The notes beneath the pieces are model-generated. The model saw nothing but the letters and a program-made list of their open reading frames with translations, was not told the DNA's origin and searched no databases. From Branchiostoma floridae (lineage: Eukaryota; Chordata; Leptocardii; Amphioxiformes; Branchiostomatidae): DNA of 64,000 bases. Below are positions 23,435 through 34,170 of this stretch, one piece after another; positions within the stretch are counted from its first letter, which is position 1, and each line of letters opens with the position of its first letter. Both the position numbers and the translations under genes were made by a program. The stretch spans positions 2,946,740-3,010,739 of the forward strand of contig NC_049980.1 in the NCBI RefSeq assembly GCF_000003815.2. The letters are read 5' to 3'.

Positions 23435-24410
23435 NNNNNNNNNNNNNNNNNNNNNNNNNNNNNNNNNNNNNNNNNNNNNNNNNNNNNNNNNNNNNNNNNN
23501 NNNNNNNNNNNNNNNNNNNNNNNNNNNNNNNNNNNNNNNNNNNNNNNNNNNNNNNNNNNNNNNNNNNNNNNNNNNNNNNNNNNNNNNNNNNNNNNNNNNN
23601 NNNNNNNNNNNNNNNNNNNNNNNNNNNNNNNNNNNNNNNNNNNNNNNNNNNNNNNNNNNNNNNNNNNNNNNNNNNNNNNNNNNNNNNNNNNNNNNNNNNN
23701 NNNNNNNNNNNNNNNNNNNNNNNNNNNNNNNNNNNNNNNNNNNNNNNNNNNNNNNNNNNNNNNNNNNNNNNNNNNNNNNNNNNNNNNNNNNNNNNNNNNN
23801 NNNNNNNNNNNNNNNNNNNNNNNNNNNNNNNNNNNNNNNNNNNNNNNNNNNNNNNNNNNNNNNNNNNNNNNNNNNNNNNNNNNNNNNNNNNNNNNNNNNN
23901 NNNNNNNNNNNNNNNNNNNNNNNNNNNNNNNNNNNNNNNNNNNNNNNNNNNNNNNNNNNNNNNNNNNNNNNNNNNNNNNNNNNNNNNNNNNNNNNNNNNN
24001 NNNNNNNNNNNNNNNNNNNNNNNNNNNNNNNNNNNNNNNNNNNNNNNNNNNNNNNNNNNNNNNNNNNNNNNNNNNNNNNNNNNNNNNNNNNNNNNNNNNN
24101 NNNNNNNNNNNNNNNNNNNNNNNNNNNNNNNNNNNNNNNNNNNNNNNNNNNNNNNNNNNNNNNNNNNNNNNNNNNNNNNNNNNNNNNNNNNNNNNNNNNN
24201 NNNNNNNNNNNNNNNNNNNNNNNNNNNNNNNNNNNNNNNNNNNNNNNNNNNNNNNNNNNNNNNNNNNNNNNNNNNNNNNNNNNNNNNNNNNNNNNNNNNN
24301 NNNNNNNNNNNNNNNNNNNNNNNNNNNNNNNNNNNNNNNNNNNNNNNNNNNNNNNNNNNNNNNNNNNNNNNNNNNNNNNNNNNNNNNNNNNNNNNNNNNN
24401 NNNNNNNNNN
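23435..24410. other. Assembly gap
   Basis: A run of 976 N. It hides the upstream part of the Bcl-2-like gene and the start of a minisatellite. Confidence 1.
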
Positions 24411-24414
24411 GACC

Positions 24415-24605
24415 CCTGACCTGCCCCGCCTAAATACATAATATCTGACCTTTCACCTGCGCCTGAATACATTATATCTGACCTCTGACCTGCGCCTGAA
24501 TAAATCATATTTGACCTCTGACCTGCTCCACCTGAATACATCATATCTGACCTCTGACCTGCTCCGCCTGAATACATCATATCTGACCTCTGACCTGCTC
24601 CTTCT
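24415..24605. repeat. Minisatellite, about 36-bp unit
   Basis: Repeated CATATCTGACCTCTGACCTG units with CTCC(G)CCTGAATA linkers, about five visible copies. The array abuts the gap and probably caused it. Confidence 0.9.
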
Positions 24606-24754
24606 TGCTCCTGAATAAATAATAGCAGCGTGTCCCTACTATACTACTTGGGTATGTTCGGCTCCACCTTGATCAAAATTTTTGAAACTGCCGTTAACAT
24701 ATGAACCCAGACAAGATTTGTATGGACCAGAAAAAACCACTTTTGATACACATA

Positions 24755-24822
24755 CCGTCAAACCTGTATTAGCGGCCACATTTGCATATCGACCCCCTGC
24801 CATTGCGGTCACTTTTTGACGA
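24755..24822 (+). mobile_element. MITE fragment, CAGTCAAACCTGT family, copy 3
   Basis: Only the left terminal 65-70 bases are present (CGTCAAACCTGTATTAGCGG onward). The right end is missing. Confidence 0.75.
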
Positions 24823-25101
24823 CGCCTCAGAGGAGTCGTCAAATGGTATATTATTTATTGTGTTCAGCCTGCAAAAATTCTAGGAATTGCACAGGCATTA
24901 TTCCACAGGAATGCTAGTAGTCCCCAGTATGCTGGGTATGCAAGCCCCCCCCCCCCCCATCCCAAACTGTACCAGGTGTATGTCAGGTATGTAATGGTGG
25001 AAAGTAGGTTACCCTGGCTCCCTGGAGGAATTTGTCCTTTGAAACTAGTCATAGACAGGGAAACTCACAATGGATCACATTGTCTTGGTTGTTATGTTAT
25101 G

Positions 25102-25656
25102 NNNNNNNNNNNNNNNNNNNNNNNNNNNNNNNNNNNNNNNNNNNNNNNNNNNNNNNNNNNNNNNNNNNNNNNNNNNNNNNNNNNNNNNNNNNNNNNNNNN
25201 NNNNNNNNNNNNNNNNNNNNNNNNNNNNNNNNNNNNNNNNNNNNNNNNNNNNNNNNNNNNNNNNNNNNNNNNNNNNNNNNNNNNNNNNNNNNNNNNNNNN
25301 NNNNNNNNNNNNNNNNNNNNNNNNNNNNNNNNNNNNNNNNNNNNNNNNNNNNNNNNNNNNNNNNNNNNNNNNNNNNNNNNNNNNNNNNNNNNNNNNNNNN
25401 NNNNNNNNNNNNNNNNNNNNNNNNNNNNNNNNNNNNNNNNNNNNNNNNNNNNNNNNNNNNNNNNNNNNNNNNNNNNNNNNNNNNNNNNNNNNNNNNNNNN
25501 NNNNNNNNNNNNNNNNNNNNNNNNNNNNNNNNNNNNNNNNNNNNNNNNNNNNNNNNNNNNNNNNNNNNNNNNNNNNNNNNNNNNNNNNNNNNNNNNNNNN
25601 NNNNNNNNNNNNNNNNNNNNNNNNNNNNNNNNNNNNNNNNNNNNNNNNNNNNNNNN
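25102..25656. other. Assembly gap
   Basis: A run of 555 N. Confidence 1.
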
Positions 25657-25669
25657 TCTTATCATGTAA

Positions 25670-26200
25670 TGTAGGAGATCTTTAAACTTTCTTCATTGAT
25701 TATGCAGATTAACATGATTATATCCTGATTATATGAATTATCGCTCAAACTCTCAACACACTAACTATCATGACAATCCGCCCACGATATCGTTATTACC
25801 TTTCAAAATCTTAACAAAATCGGCCCCTGCAGTTTAAAAAAGCTGGGGAGGGGGGGCAATTTTACAAAAGTTAATCCCTGCTCAAAGGTCGATCCACTGA
25901 TAAAAGAATCATGGACCTGACACTTACAAAGAATTTGACTTCCGACTTTGACGCTTTGCTACAGTACCGTATCTCGCCGCAAGGAGGCCAACTATCGAAC
26001 TTGACCTTCCTTTTCATGACCCCTACTCTTCCACCAAATATTATGTTAAATCATCCACAGCGTCTTGAGTTATGGTGTACTCAGACGAACGCGCATACAT
26101 ACTCAGCCAACAGAAAATACCAGGTGGACCTGGCGTTATCTGGAGTTATGTTGTTTACAGACAAACGCACTTATTCTATATGTATATGTTGGGAAACTTC
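25670..26200 (-). mobile_element. CCTCCATGAAA repeat family, decayed partial copy
   Basis: Shares TTTCAAAATCTTAACAAAA, CCCCTGCAGTTT, CTACAGTACC and CAGCGTCTTGAGTTATGGTG with the family modules. The ends are not preserved. Confidence 0.45.
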
Positions 26201-26206
26201 TGCGGT

Positions 26207-26690
26207 TGTTGAACTCTGGCGTTTGTGATCAAGGAACTTGGTCTTAAGTGATCTCTCAGTCTCCCCAATGTAGGTTTCTTTACAAGGGCCTCTGATGTTC
26301 TGACCTTGGCACTTTATATGGTAAACGACACCACACTTGTGTTCCTTAGGGGCTTTGTCCTTGGGTGCTACAAGGATGTTGCGCGCCGGGGTTGAAACAG
26401 GTTTTTACCCCGTGTGAGATGAAAATCCTTCTAAGTCCTTCAGACACTCCCTTCACATAAGGAAGCACAACAGTTTATATGTTTTCCCTTTACCGGGATT
26501 GTTCTGTCGTATCCCTGTCGGGTGCTGTAGCCTTCTCTCATGATAGCCCATGTGGGGTAACAGCACGTTTTTAGCGCCTGAGTTATGTGTAGTTTCTCCT
26601 TCTGTTTGTCTTGTGGGAGCAAGGCGGTTGAAAAACCTCCTTGGTGGGAGGACATATGTCCTATTATACACAGATTTGTGACGAACAATC
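26207..26690 (-). pseudogene. Penelope-like element fragment with GIY-YIG endonuclease start
   Basis: On the minus strand the sequence reads through PYVKGVSE-like and RIFISHGVK-like segments to CGVVYHIKCQGQNIRGPCKE and YIGETERSLKTKF. This is the zinc-binding and GIY-YIG nuclease entry of Penelope-like retroelements (core Y-IGET). It contains shifts and is only part of the C-terminal half. No RT is attached here. Confidence 0.75.
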
Positions 26691-26699
26691 TTTAGTCTC

Positions 26700-27490
26700 A
26701 GCCTATCAACGTTTGCAATACAGTCATTTTAGAAGATATCTGTCCAAATATAACTTCGAATGGAAACGGGCACATTTTTACACGGATGGCGATCTACATA
26801 GCAATGTGATCAACGTGTTTACAACCAAGGAATGCGTTGGCCGTGACAAGCTCATAATTATACAGACATGCGCACATATTACACAGGGTCAATCCTGCAG
26901 CCTATTCATTTTAAAATGAAATGTTGTTGATTTGGTCTCGTTGACTTATTCGGTCTCGGTATAGCCATTGAATAATGACAAAACAATAGGCATAGCCTGA
27001 GTCTTAAAAATCATCAAGTATGAAAATGACGTCAGTTCTACACACATCAAAGTTACAAAAGCCATTGGCAGCATTGCGTAATTCATCTGTGAACAACTTC
27101 AAACTGAACGAGTATTGTGTCGATCATGTTGGTAACGTTATTCACCTAAAGTGAAAACATTTGACACCGAAATCGGTGATCTTCTCAGCCTAACATGAAG
27201 TTCGATCGTTTTCGCAAAGATATACGTTTTAGCACAAACCTTATAGTCGGACATCTTGGGCTGCCCGTTTGCAACTCGGAGGTTAGGTGAAATATTGATT
27301 GTTAAACTGAGTGCGAAGGTAAAAGTACAAAGTGACAAGAGGGTACTTGTTCATTCAGTAAACCTTACAGCAGGCAAAAACAACAGTCGTGGCGACGGAA
27401 CAGAGTCAAAGTCCTTAGGTGCAAAATACATTTCTGAATAAAAAAACCCAGTTATTTAAGTCGTTTAAAGAAGTATTTGAAAAATTCCCA
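26700..27490. other. Non-coding stretch
   Basis: No domain, RNA or repeat end recognised. Confidence 0.45.
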
Positions 27491-27491
27491 C

Positions 27492-27650
27492 GTGGAAAGG
27501 AATTGTGGTTTGCACGTTGGACTTGTAATCCGCCGACCCGGGTTCGATCCGGCCCTGTGAGTAACAGGCTAGAAAAGTGCCACACAGTGAGTAACAGGCT
27601 AGCGGATGTGCCACACTCACGGTGAGTAACAGGCTAAGATGTGCCACACA
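27492..27650 (+). repeat. tRNA-Thr-like SINE head followed by short tandem repeat
   Basis: GTGGTTTGCACGTTGGACTT carries a tRNA anticodon arm (GGA CTTGTAA TCC, anticodon TGT) and then a B box GGTTCGATCC. The 3' half is replaced by three copies of a GTGAGTAACAGGCTA...GTGCCACAC unit. The acceptor stem cannot pair, so this is not a functional tRNA. Confidence 0.6.
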
Positions 27651-27755
27651 GGGATGTCGATCTCGAAGATTTGAGGACGAATCTTGACAAGAAAAGGGGG
27701 AGTAGTGTAGCAGTGGGTTCAAGCGTTGCCAAACTGACCACGCTAACGGCTCTAG

Positions 27756-27830
27756 AGCTTTTTGGTGTTGTGGTTTGCACGTTGGACTTGTAATCCGCCG
27801 ACCCGGGTTCGATCCCGGGTGTCGGCATGT
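27756..27830 (+). other. tRNA-Thr(TGT)-like sequence, probably SINE/pseudo-tRNA
   Basis: The anticodon arm GGA-CTTGTAA-TCC and a perfect T arm (CCCGGGTTCGATCCCGGG) are present and the 3' end reads TGTCGGCA. The 5' side does not pair with it as an acceptor stem. A near-identical head is at 27506, so dispersal by retroposition is more likely than a working tRNA gene. Confidence 0.5.
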
Positions 27831-27839
27831 TTGTTTATT

Positions 27840-28430
27840 TCTGTTCTTACTCGCCCCTCTGAATTCTTACAATATCTGCCAGAAAATGACAGACAATGGG
27901 TGTAATCATCTCCCGCTCATGTGCATGTTCCACAAGATAAGTGTTAATTGGCTACTTAATTCATTTTAAAAGTAGCGAGGGTTACGGAAAACGAAATCCG
28001 CACGTAATCCCTCGGGTTGGGGAGGGGCTGTGCGTGGCTCAGTTCGGCTTCTTCTGCCACAGTGTTCGGGATGGATCGGCGACGAAAGCCTCTTCTAGCT
28101 GCAGTCTTTCACAGCGCTACTGGACACCTCTTCTAGCTGGTCACCAATCTCTTCTTCCAGCCTTTCCATGTGACCAAGCGTACGCGTCTTTACTAGCAGT
28201 CTGCGAAGCGCACTAGTGGTTTGGTCTGGCGATTGCCGGCCTCAAGGTGTCCTCTTGAAGTTAGCGAGCTGCCAGCTGATGAAAACTTTGCGATTTGCTC
28301 GGGAAAAGGACGAAAACTTGTGAAAGGAGAGAGATGTCTGTCTGTACTGGACCGCTTCCCAGCCAAGACTGTGGTGATTGGTGGGAAGTAGACCGGTGCA
28401 ATTCCCCAGTACTCCGCCTAACGGCGCGGT
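27840..28430. other. Non-coding stretch
   Basis: GC-richer segment at 28020-28260, with no exon or RNA recognised. Confidence 0.4.
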
Positions 28431-28439
28431 ACCACCATT

Positions 28440-28575
28440 TTATACCCGGGGTTTTCGGAAAACCTGTTCAGTCCAGACAGAGAAATGAAGCGGAAAACCC
28501 TCTCCGGTCTGAAAGGAGGGTCTGCATGGGGTCAAGGAGGTCCTTGACGGGGTCTAGCAATGCCTAAAGCTAAAC
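28440..28575 (+). repeat. Dispersed repeat shared with 52905-53040
   Basis: GGGGTTTTCGGAAAACCTGT, TCCAGACAG and CCGGTCTGAAAGGAGGGTCT recur in reverse orientation near 52935-53045. A second inverted start is at 52695, which suggests an inverted-repeat element family. Confidence 0.65.
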
Positions 28576-28682
28576 TCAGACACTTGATTGATGCAAACAA
28601 AACGAACAAATGCACAATTTGGATTAGAATTGGCAGCGTGATGAGTGACCCAAAGGTGCAACTAAATAAGTGAATGAGAATA

Positions 28683-29364
28683 ACTTTCAAACCTATAGCG
28701 GCCACCTTTGCATAGCGACCACCTGGCCATTGCAGTTTAATCTCCAAGCAGATTCCTCCGGTGGCATAAAACAGTAACATAAGCTGGGGAAAGAACTTTA
28801 AGCCGGAAGAGGGGTAAATATGGGAAGGGGGGTGGCAAATGTTCTTTCCCCAGGTTATGTTACTTTTTTATGCCACCGGGGGAATCTGCTTGGAGATTAA
28901 TTGCAGTTACTTTTTGTCGGTCGTTTGGATTTTTCCTAGTATTAAGAAATAGTCTACAGCGGCCACCTGTACAACGCGGCCACGGCTACACGATGTCCGG
29001 CCCCGAAGATACACAAACTATTGCGACCATACAGCGGACGTTTGCGAGGATTTGGAGTTCCCGACAGAGTCATTTGGGTGGTAACGGAAGGTACGGTGCC
29101 TTGAACGTTATAGTGCACGTCTTTGTTGGCGAATTTACTAACAATGCGCATCGAAATATCAATAATTTTAGGTACTTTGGCAGGGTCAGTCGGATTTTGA
29201 GACAATCGAGACAATGTTACTTGATGAGAAAGATTAGGGTACTGAAAGCATGTGTCATTTATTGTTCGTGGTCAATTGATCAACATTTTCTCTATAGTGG
29301 CACCTGTCTATAGTGGCCTCATTTCTCCAATCCCTTCTGTAGCCGCTATAGACAGGTTTGACTG
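28683..29364 (+). mobile_element. TA-flanked MITE, CAGTCAAACCTGT family, copy 4, with a nested palindrome
   Basis: The degraded left end (CTTTCAAACCTATAGCGGCC) and good right end (GCTATAGACAGGTTTGACTG) match the family. The body is interrupted at 28738-28899. Confidence 0.75.
28738..28899. mobile_element. Palindromic MITE with 9-bp target duplication
   Basis: The terminal arms start TAATCTCCAAGCAGATTCC and extend about 60 bases inward (GGTGGCATAAAA, CTGGGGAAAGAAC). The target ATTGCAGTT is duplicated exactly at 28729-28737 and 28900-28908. Confidence 0.85.
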
Positions 29365-29365
29365 T

Positions 29366-30025
29366 AGGTACAATGTATATACATTGGAGTTGAGTCTAAT
29401 CTCATCTAACAGTATAGATAATACATTTGCTGTTATACAAGCTAATACTTCATAACAGTCAATATGGCATTGTCTCATTTTTGCATGGAGTTGTATATGA
29501 ATTGACCTACGTAGGTGATCGTAGGTAGATATTTTGAGGTCCATGCAAACGAAGTCAGTTCTGTCAAATGCAGTAGCCAAGTAGCCAATTAACACTTATC
29601 TGGTGGAACATGCACATAAATTACTCTGTCTGTCAACTTCTGGCTGCTAATTACCTTCGTGGAACTCTTGTTTGTGTTGCGTTGAAAATGGCCTAAATTC
29701 CAGGACGTCTCAGTACTTTTAGAAATTTAGCTGAGCGTAAAAGTACACGATTTAACTGCAGGAAAAGATACATACATGTACAGTGTGTGTGGGGGGGGTG
29801 ATCTTTATCACAATCTACTAGTATAAAGAACGTGACATTGACTTTTTGGACACTTGACTATTGTGACCGCCTTGCTAAACAGAGACAAACTGAACTGGGG
29901 ATGAACTGAACTGAACATTGTAAGACCAAAGGATATCTATTTTACGTAAGTTTTACATCCGTATCCTCCACACGAACCAAGGCCCATTGGAAAACCTAAA
30001 ATATTCGGGGGAGAAATGGATCATT
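29366..30025. other. Non-coding stretch
   Basis: Nothing recognised apart from a (G)n/(GT) run near 29785. Confidence 0.4.
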
Positions 30026-30030
30026 AACTA

Positions 30031-31232
30031 GAGTTCCACGACCCCATACCTTCGCTAAATGATTTACCTTTACAACCGGTGTATTGATTGTGGTTGTCAT
30101 TGATTTTGCAAATAAGTTCCTCATTTGCATAAATTATATTAATAGATTACCCCCCCCCCCAAATAAATGGCGTACACAATCTATCAAGCTCTTTGGTAGT
30201 ACAAAAGAGACCAGTGTAGACAGCTCTTTAGGATTGTAAAAGTTGTATTTACGTCAAATTGCCTGAGACACACTTCCAGTCAGACCAGCTTTACTTTATA
30301 ATTTTCTTAATCTGACTTGTGAAGATACACTGAATTGTGTGTAGCCATACTTTAATTTTTAATTCCTTATCTGTTCAAGACTACTGACTAATGTGCATTT
30401 GACTGTTTTGAAGAATAACTACAATACTTGCTAATCTGTATTAGCCTGACTCCACTGATGTGAACATGGTGGTTGGGACCAGACTAAAGGGCTGGCAGTT
30501 TACGTTAGCCGAACTTATTGGGTGATTTCATAGTACAACCTTGGTCTTTAAGCTGTACATACCACAAATCACGACGATCCGTCAACCCTTTTTGAGTTAT
30601 TTCCTTTCAAAGTCTGACCCTAAATAGGTCCCTTTTAAAAGAAACCACTAGAGGACCAAAACCTACAAGTCTTACTATCGGCCTCTTACTACCAACAAAC
30701 ACGACCAAAGCATGTTCAGAACCACAGATATCAAACCCGGAAGTTCAGCTGCAGTACCGTAACAACACGCTAGGGGCCGGGGCTTAATATCTTATCGTTT
30801 CAAGGCGTCATGAAGACCTAACACGTACCAAATATCCAGACAATCCATCTAGGTATGCTGGAGTTATACTGGTTAACTACATACATACATACATACATAC
30901 ATACATACATACATACATACATACATACATACATACATACATACATACATACATGCATGCATGCATGCATGCATGCATGCATACATACATGCATACATCC
31001 ATACATCCATACATGCATACATACATACATACATACATGCATGCATGCATACATACATGCATACATACATACATACATACATACATACATACATACATAC
31101 ATACATGCATACATACATACATATATACATGCATGCATGCATACATACATACATACATACATACATACATACATACATGCATACATACATACATGCATAC
31201 ATGCACACAAACGCTACCGAATACGTAACCTC
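30031..31232 (-). mobile_element. Repeat family variant with CTTCGCTA ends, microsatellite-bearing
   Basis: The left edge is TAGAGTTCCACGACCCCATA followed by CCTTCGCTAAATG. The right edge has AACCTCCTAGCGAAGG after a microsatellite. The interior shares the ACCGGAAGTT-like, GCTGCAGTACC and CTAGGGGCC landmarks and GAGTTATAC with the CCTCCATGAAA family, so it is a subfamily with different tips. Confidence 0.65.
30879..31206. repeat. (ACAT)n microsatellite
   Basis: About 80 tetranucleotide units with ACGC/CATG variants, at the point where sister repeat copies carry (AC)n or (GACA)n. The long frames on both strands are repeat artefacts. Confidence 0.95.
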
Positions 31233-31750
31233 CTAGCGAAGGTAACAAGACCACAACAATGACTGCAGTCAGTCTAGTACGTCAGTAGAAATACGACTCA
31301 ATCTACTTCACGCCTCTTTCCACGGCTTAAACCATTCAGACTCACGACGTAAAACCTTCTAAATCAGTCTACCTCTTAGCATGACGAAACGCAACACACG
31401 AAGTAGTGCGGCAAAGCATAGCCTATGCCAACTTCACAACGATACAGTTTGTGCGACGAAAATGTCCCAAGTCTTTTGACATAAAATATTAGTAAAAGTA
31501 AAGTTATACTGTGTGTACACCACCTAATACGTTCACAAGCCCATATTACTACGTTGGGGTGTGTTCAGAACAGAAAAGCTTCTCTATTGACGCAATCTTT
31601 TTTTCTCCAATACAACACAAATTGACTGTTAAATCGGATTATCCGTATATTCTCTGGTATATTGTCTAACTCAGAAAAAGCCGTTTAGGTCTCCAAAGCA
31701 CATGCGAAACTTAGAACTACAAAAAAGCACATGTCTGGCGTAGCGTGTTT
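31233..31750. other. Non-coding stretch
   Basis: Nothing recognised. Confidence 0.4.
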
Positions 31751-31755
31751 GCCTT

Positions 31756-31983
31756 ATTCTCCAAGCAGAGGTTGAGTCTCGGAGATGTAGTAGTAGTCAG
31801 GATTTTTACTTCAAGCAGAGGTTGAGTCTCGGAATGCAGCAGTAGTCAGGATTTTTACTTCAAGCAGAGATTGAGTCTCGGAATGCAGCAGTAGTCAGGA
31901 TTTTTATTATCGGAAGAGGGAGCCCAGCGGTCAAAACCCTGACTACTACTATATCTCCGCGACTCAACCTCTGCTTGGATAAT
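31756..31983. mobile_element. CTCCAAGCAGA-type inverted-repeat element with triplicated left arm
   Basis: The left arm (CAAGCAGAGGTTGAGTCTCGG followed by GTAGTCAGGATTTTTACTT) occurs three times in tandem at about 31763, 31812 and 31861. One right arm (CTGACTACTACT ... GACTCAACCTCTGCTTGG) closes the element. Confidence 0.75.
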
Positions 31984-31989
31984 ATGTCT

Positions 31990-33970
31990 GCCTGGTTTGG
32001 ACTAGTTACACATCCTGGAGTTGCTACGGGGTCAATTGTGTAACTAATGTCTATGACTGCTCCTGCTAGGGTACCACTCAAATTATGGGTTATCTAGTTG
32101 TCAGCGCAATGAAACAGAAGTCATTACGAACAAAACATATGGTAGTGGAGATGATTGTGAGGATGAAATGGTGGAAGAAGCTGGTTTGCTGGTGACGGCA
32201 AGTGCTAGTAGAGTACGGTTGTGCATGTGCTGCTACACAGTCTGGAAAAATAGCATTGAGTTTAAGTGCAGTGTTAAATGAAGTTTCGTTTTCAAAGTGT
32301 TAAGTTTTGTTTATAATAAAGTGTGTTGTAAGTCCAATTTTATGTATGTTTACTGATATATAAAGATGATGAGTATTCAGTGGTAGTTGCCCTGTTGCAG
32401 GGGGGCAATATCAACTGTCCCTGAAAGCACAGAAGGGGAATCTTCTGCCAGCACAACATGCTCCAAATAGAACTGTAGTATGTCTCATAAAAGGGGAACT
32501 TGGCAGTACATGTATATCTTATCATTTCAAGGTTATTCATCAAAGTAATCCCTTCAAAGGTAGTCATTCTATTTTTTTCTCTGTTACCTGATACAAAAAG
32601 AGAAACAAATTCGACCTGAGACCCCCTAGATATACCGTTAGTTACATGATTAATGAGGAAAATTGTAATTATATTGTTTCCATAATGCAACTTTCATACT
32701 CGTTAGGCATATAATGTATGGAATGTGAAAACGGAACAATACTTATTTTGCAAAAGAGATTGTAATTTGCTATTAACGTGAAAGAGCCATAATTCCATAT
32801 TGGTAAATGGTGGGATTATGTACTTGTGACATGTGTAAGTTACCTAAAGGTGTACACCAAGGATACGTTGGTAAGGCACATGTGCCTTTCAAACGTATAC
32901 CTATGCGTTATGATATAAAAAATAGAGTCGTATCGATTGCTTTTAATCTATACACATTTAGCTACAATCTACAACTTGCATCATTCTTACGAGTCTGCGG
33001 TATTTCACGGCAACATGCCCGGTTTATTTCAACCGATACTTAAGGAGGTGAGGACTGCACCCCTTACTTCTCATGGCTAAGCTTTTGGATTGTGAGTATG
33101 AATATCATTTTCTAACTGAGTTCCATTTTTAATATACAGTATGCAGTACAAAGCGGAAGAGTTTCCATTTCATTTATGTTGCTTGCACATAACACGACAA
33201 TTTTTAGTTCGTAGCATAAGATGATAAAGGCTAAACCTCTATCATGGTTTAAAAATGGTTGTGAAATTTGTGTACAGACACATACCCATGCACACTACTA
33301 CTACATACTCACGCACACTCATACCAAGGAGGTTGTCCCTTTTCAACAACCATACACACTCATACACGCGCACACACACATGTGTAAATCATACGCGTTG
33401 AAATTTAGTAATTAACATTTCTTTGCACGGTAAATGTGGAAACTATTTGATGTAATTTAGTTAAAGATATAAATATATTTGTAAGAAAGCTATTACTATA
33501 TCATCGTGCAAATGTCTAGGCCAGACTTGCATAATCATGTATTTCGAGGCAGAATGAAATCTCTCTTGTTGGAATATTAAATTGTAAAGTTTAAATGGCA
33601 ATAACATTTGATGGAACGTGAAATATACATACACATGCAATACATTACTAGTTACTGCTACATTACAATGTACTGCAGTAGCAATTTAGTGACAGAACTA
33701 TAGCCATTATAACATTGGTTACTCTTGTACCCTCGCTACTGCACCAAGCTTTACAACCTACTGTTACTATGTGGTATTTTACCGGCGTACCATGGCAACC
33801 CCGCCATCCTGCGGTAACCTGGGTACGTTTCAAGGGTGAACTGTACCCGTGTAAAGTCGTTATTTAAAGACAAACGAAGCCTTGTTGTGTAGATTCAAAC
33901 TACAGACGGGCTATACTGAAATACGCAAGGGCAACAAACTTCAAACATTGACGGTAAACACGTTAAGCCG
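31990..33970. other. Intron-like stretch
   Basis: AT-rich with a loose CACA/CATAC tract at 33275-33385. No exon or terminal repeat recognised. It lies between the two candidate first exons of the ankyrin gene. Confidence 0.45.
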
Positions 33971-33975
33971 CTCAC

Positions 33976-34170
33976 CTCTTGTTCCTTAAGGTTTTCAGTC
34001 AAGTTCCTCCATTTCTTCATAGGATCATTTGCATCTTCTGATGAGTTCGACGTCCCCGAGCCGACGCTGATCGTGGACTCTTGACTCTTCAAAATCTGCC
34101 TCGGGAGAGGCCACCGTGAGGTGACCCGTTGAGATGCGGCGTCCTGATCCAGGCTGTTGTCGGCTGACAT
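33976..34170 (-). CDS. Candidate distal first coding exon (ankyrin gene or separate gene)
   Basis: The ATG at 34170 on the minus strand opens 65 codons, ending GAACAAGAG then GTGAGC, a strong donor in phase 0. The peptide is serine-rich and polar (starts MSADNSLDQDAASQRVTSRW) and ends DPMKKWRNLTENLKEQE, which looks helical. No domain is recognised. The phase is compatible with the ankyrin exon at 3709-3810, so it could be an alternative N-terminus for the same gene, about 17 kb upstream of the proximal one. It could also belong to an independent gene whose other exons are not visible. Base composition is richer in GC than the flanks. Confidence 0.65.

Noticed and set aside
23389-25685. Frames spanning runs of unknown residues
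   Set aside because: They cross the two assembly gaps and carry no information.
27756-27830. Functional tRNA-Thr gene
   Set aside because: No pairing acceptor stem on the 5' side and a second dispersed copy nearby.
30818-31262. Long frames on both strands rich in CMYVCMYV or IHTYIHTY
   Set aside because: They are translations of the (ACAT)n microsatellite in every frame.
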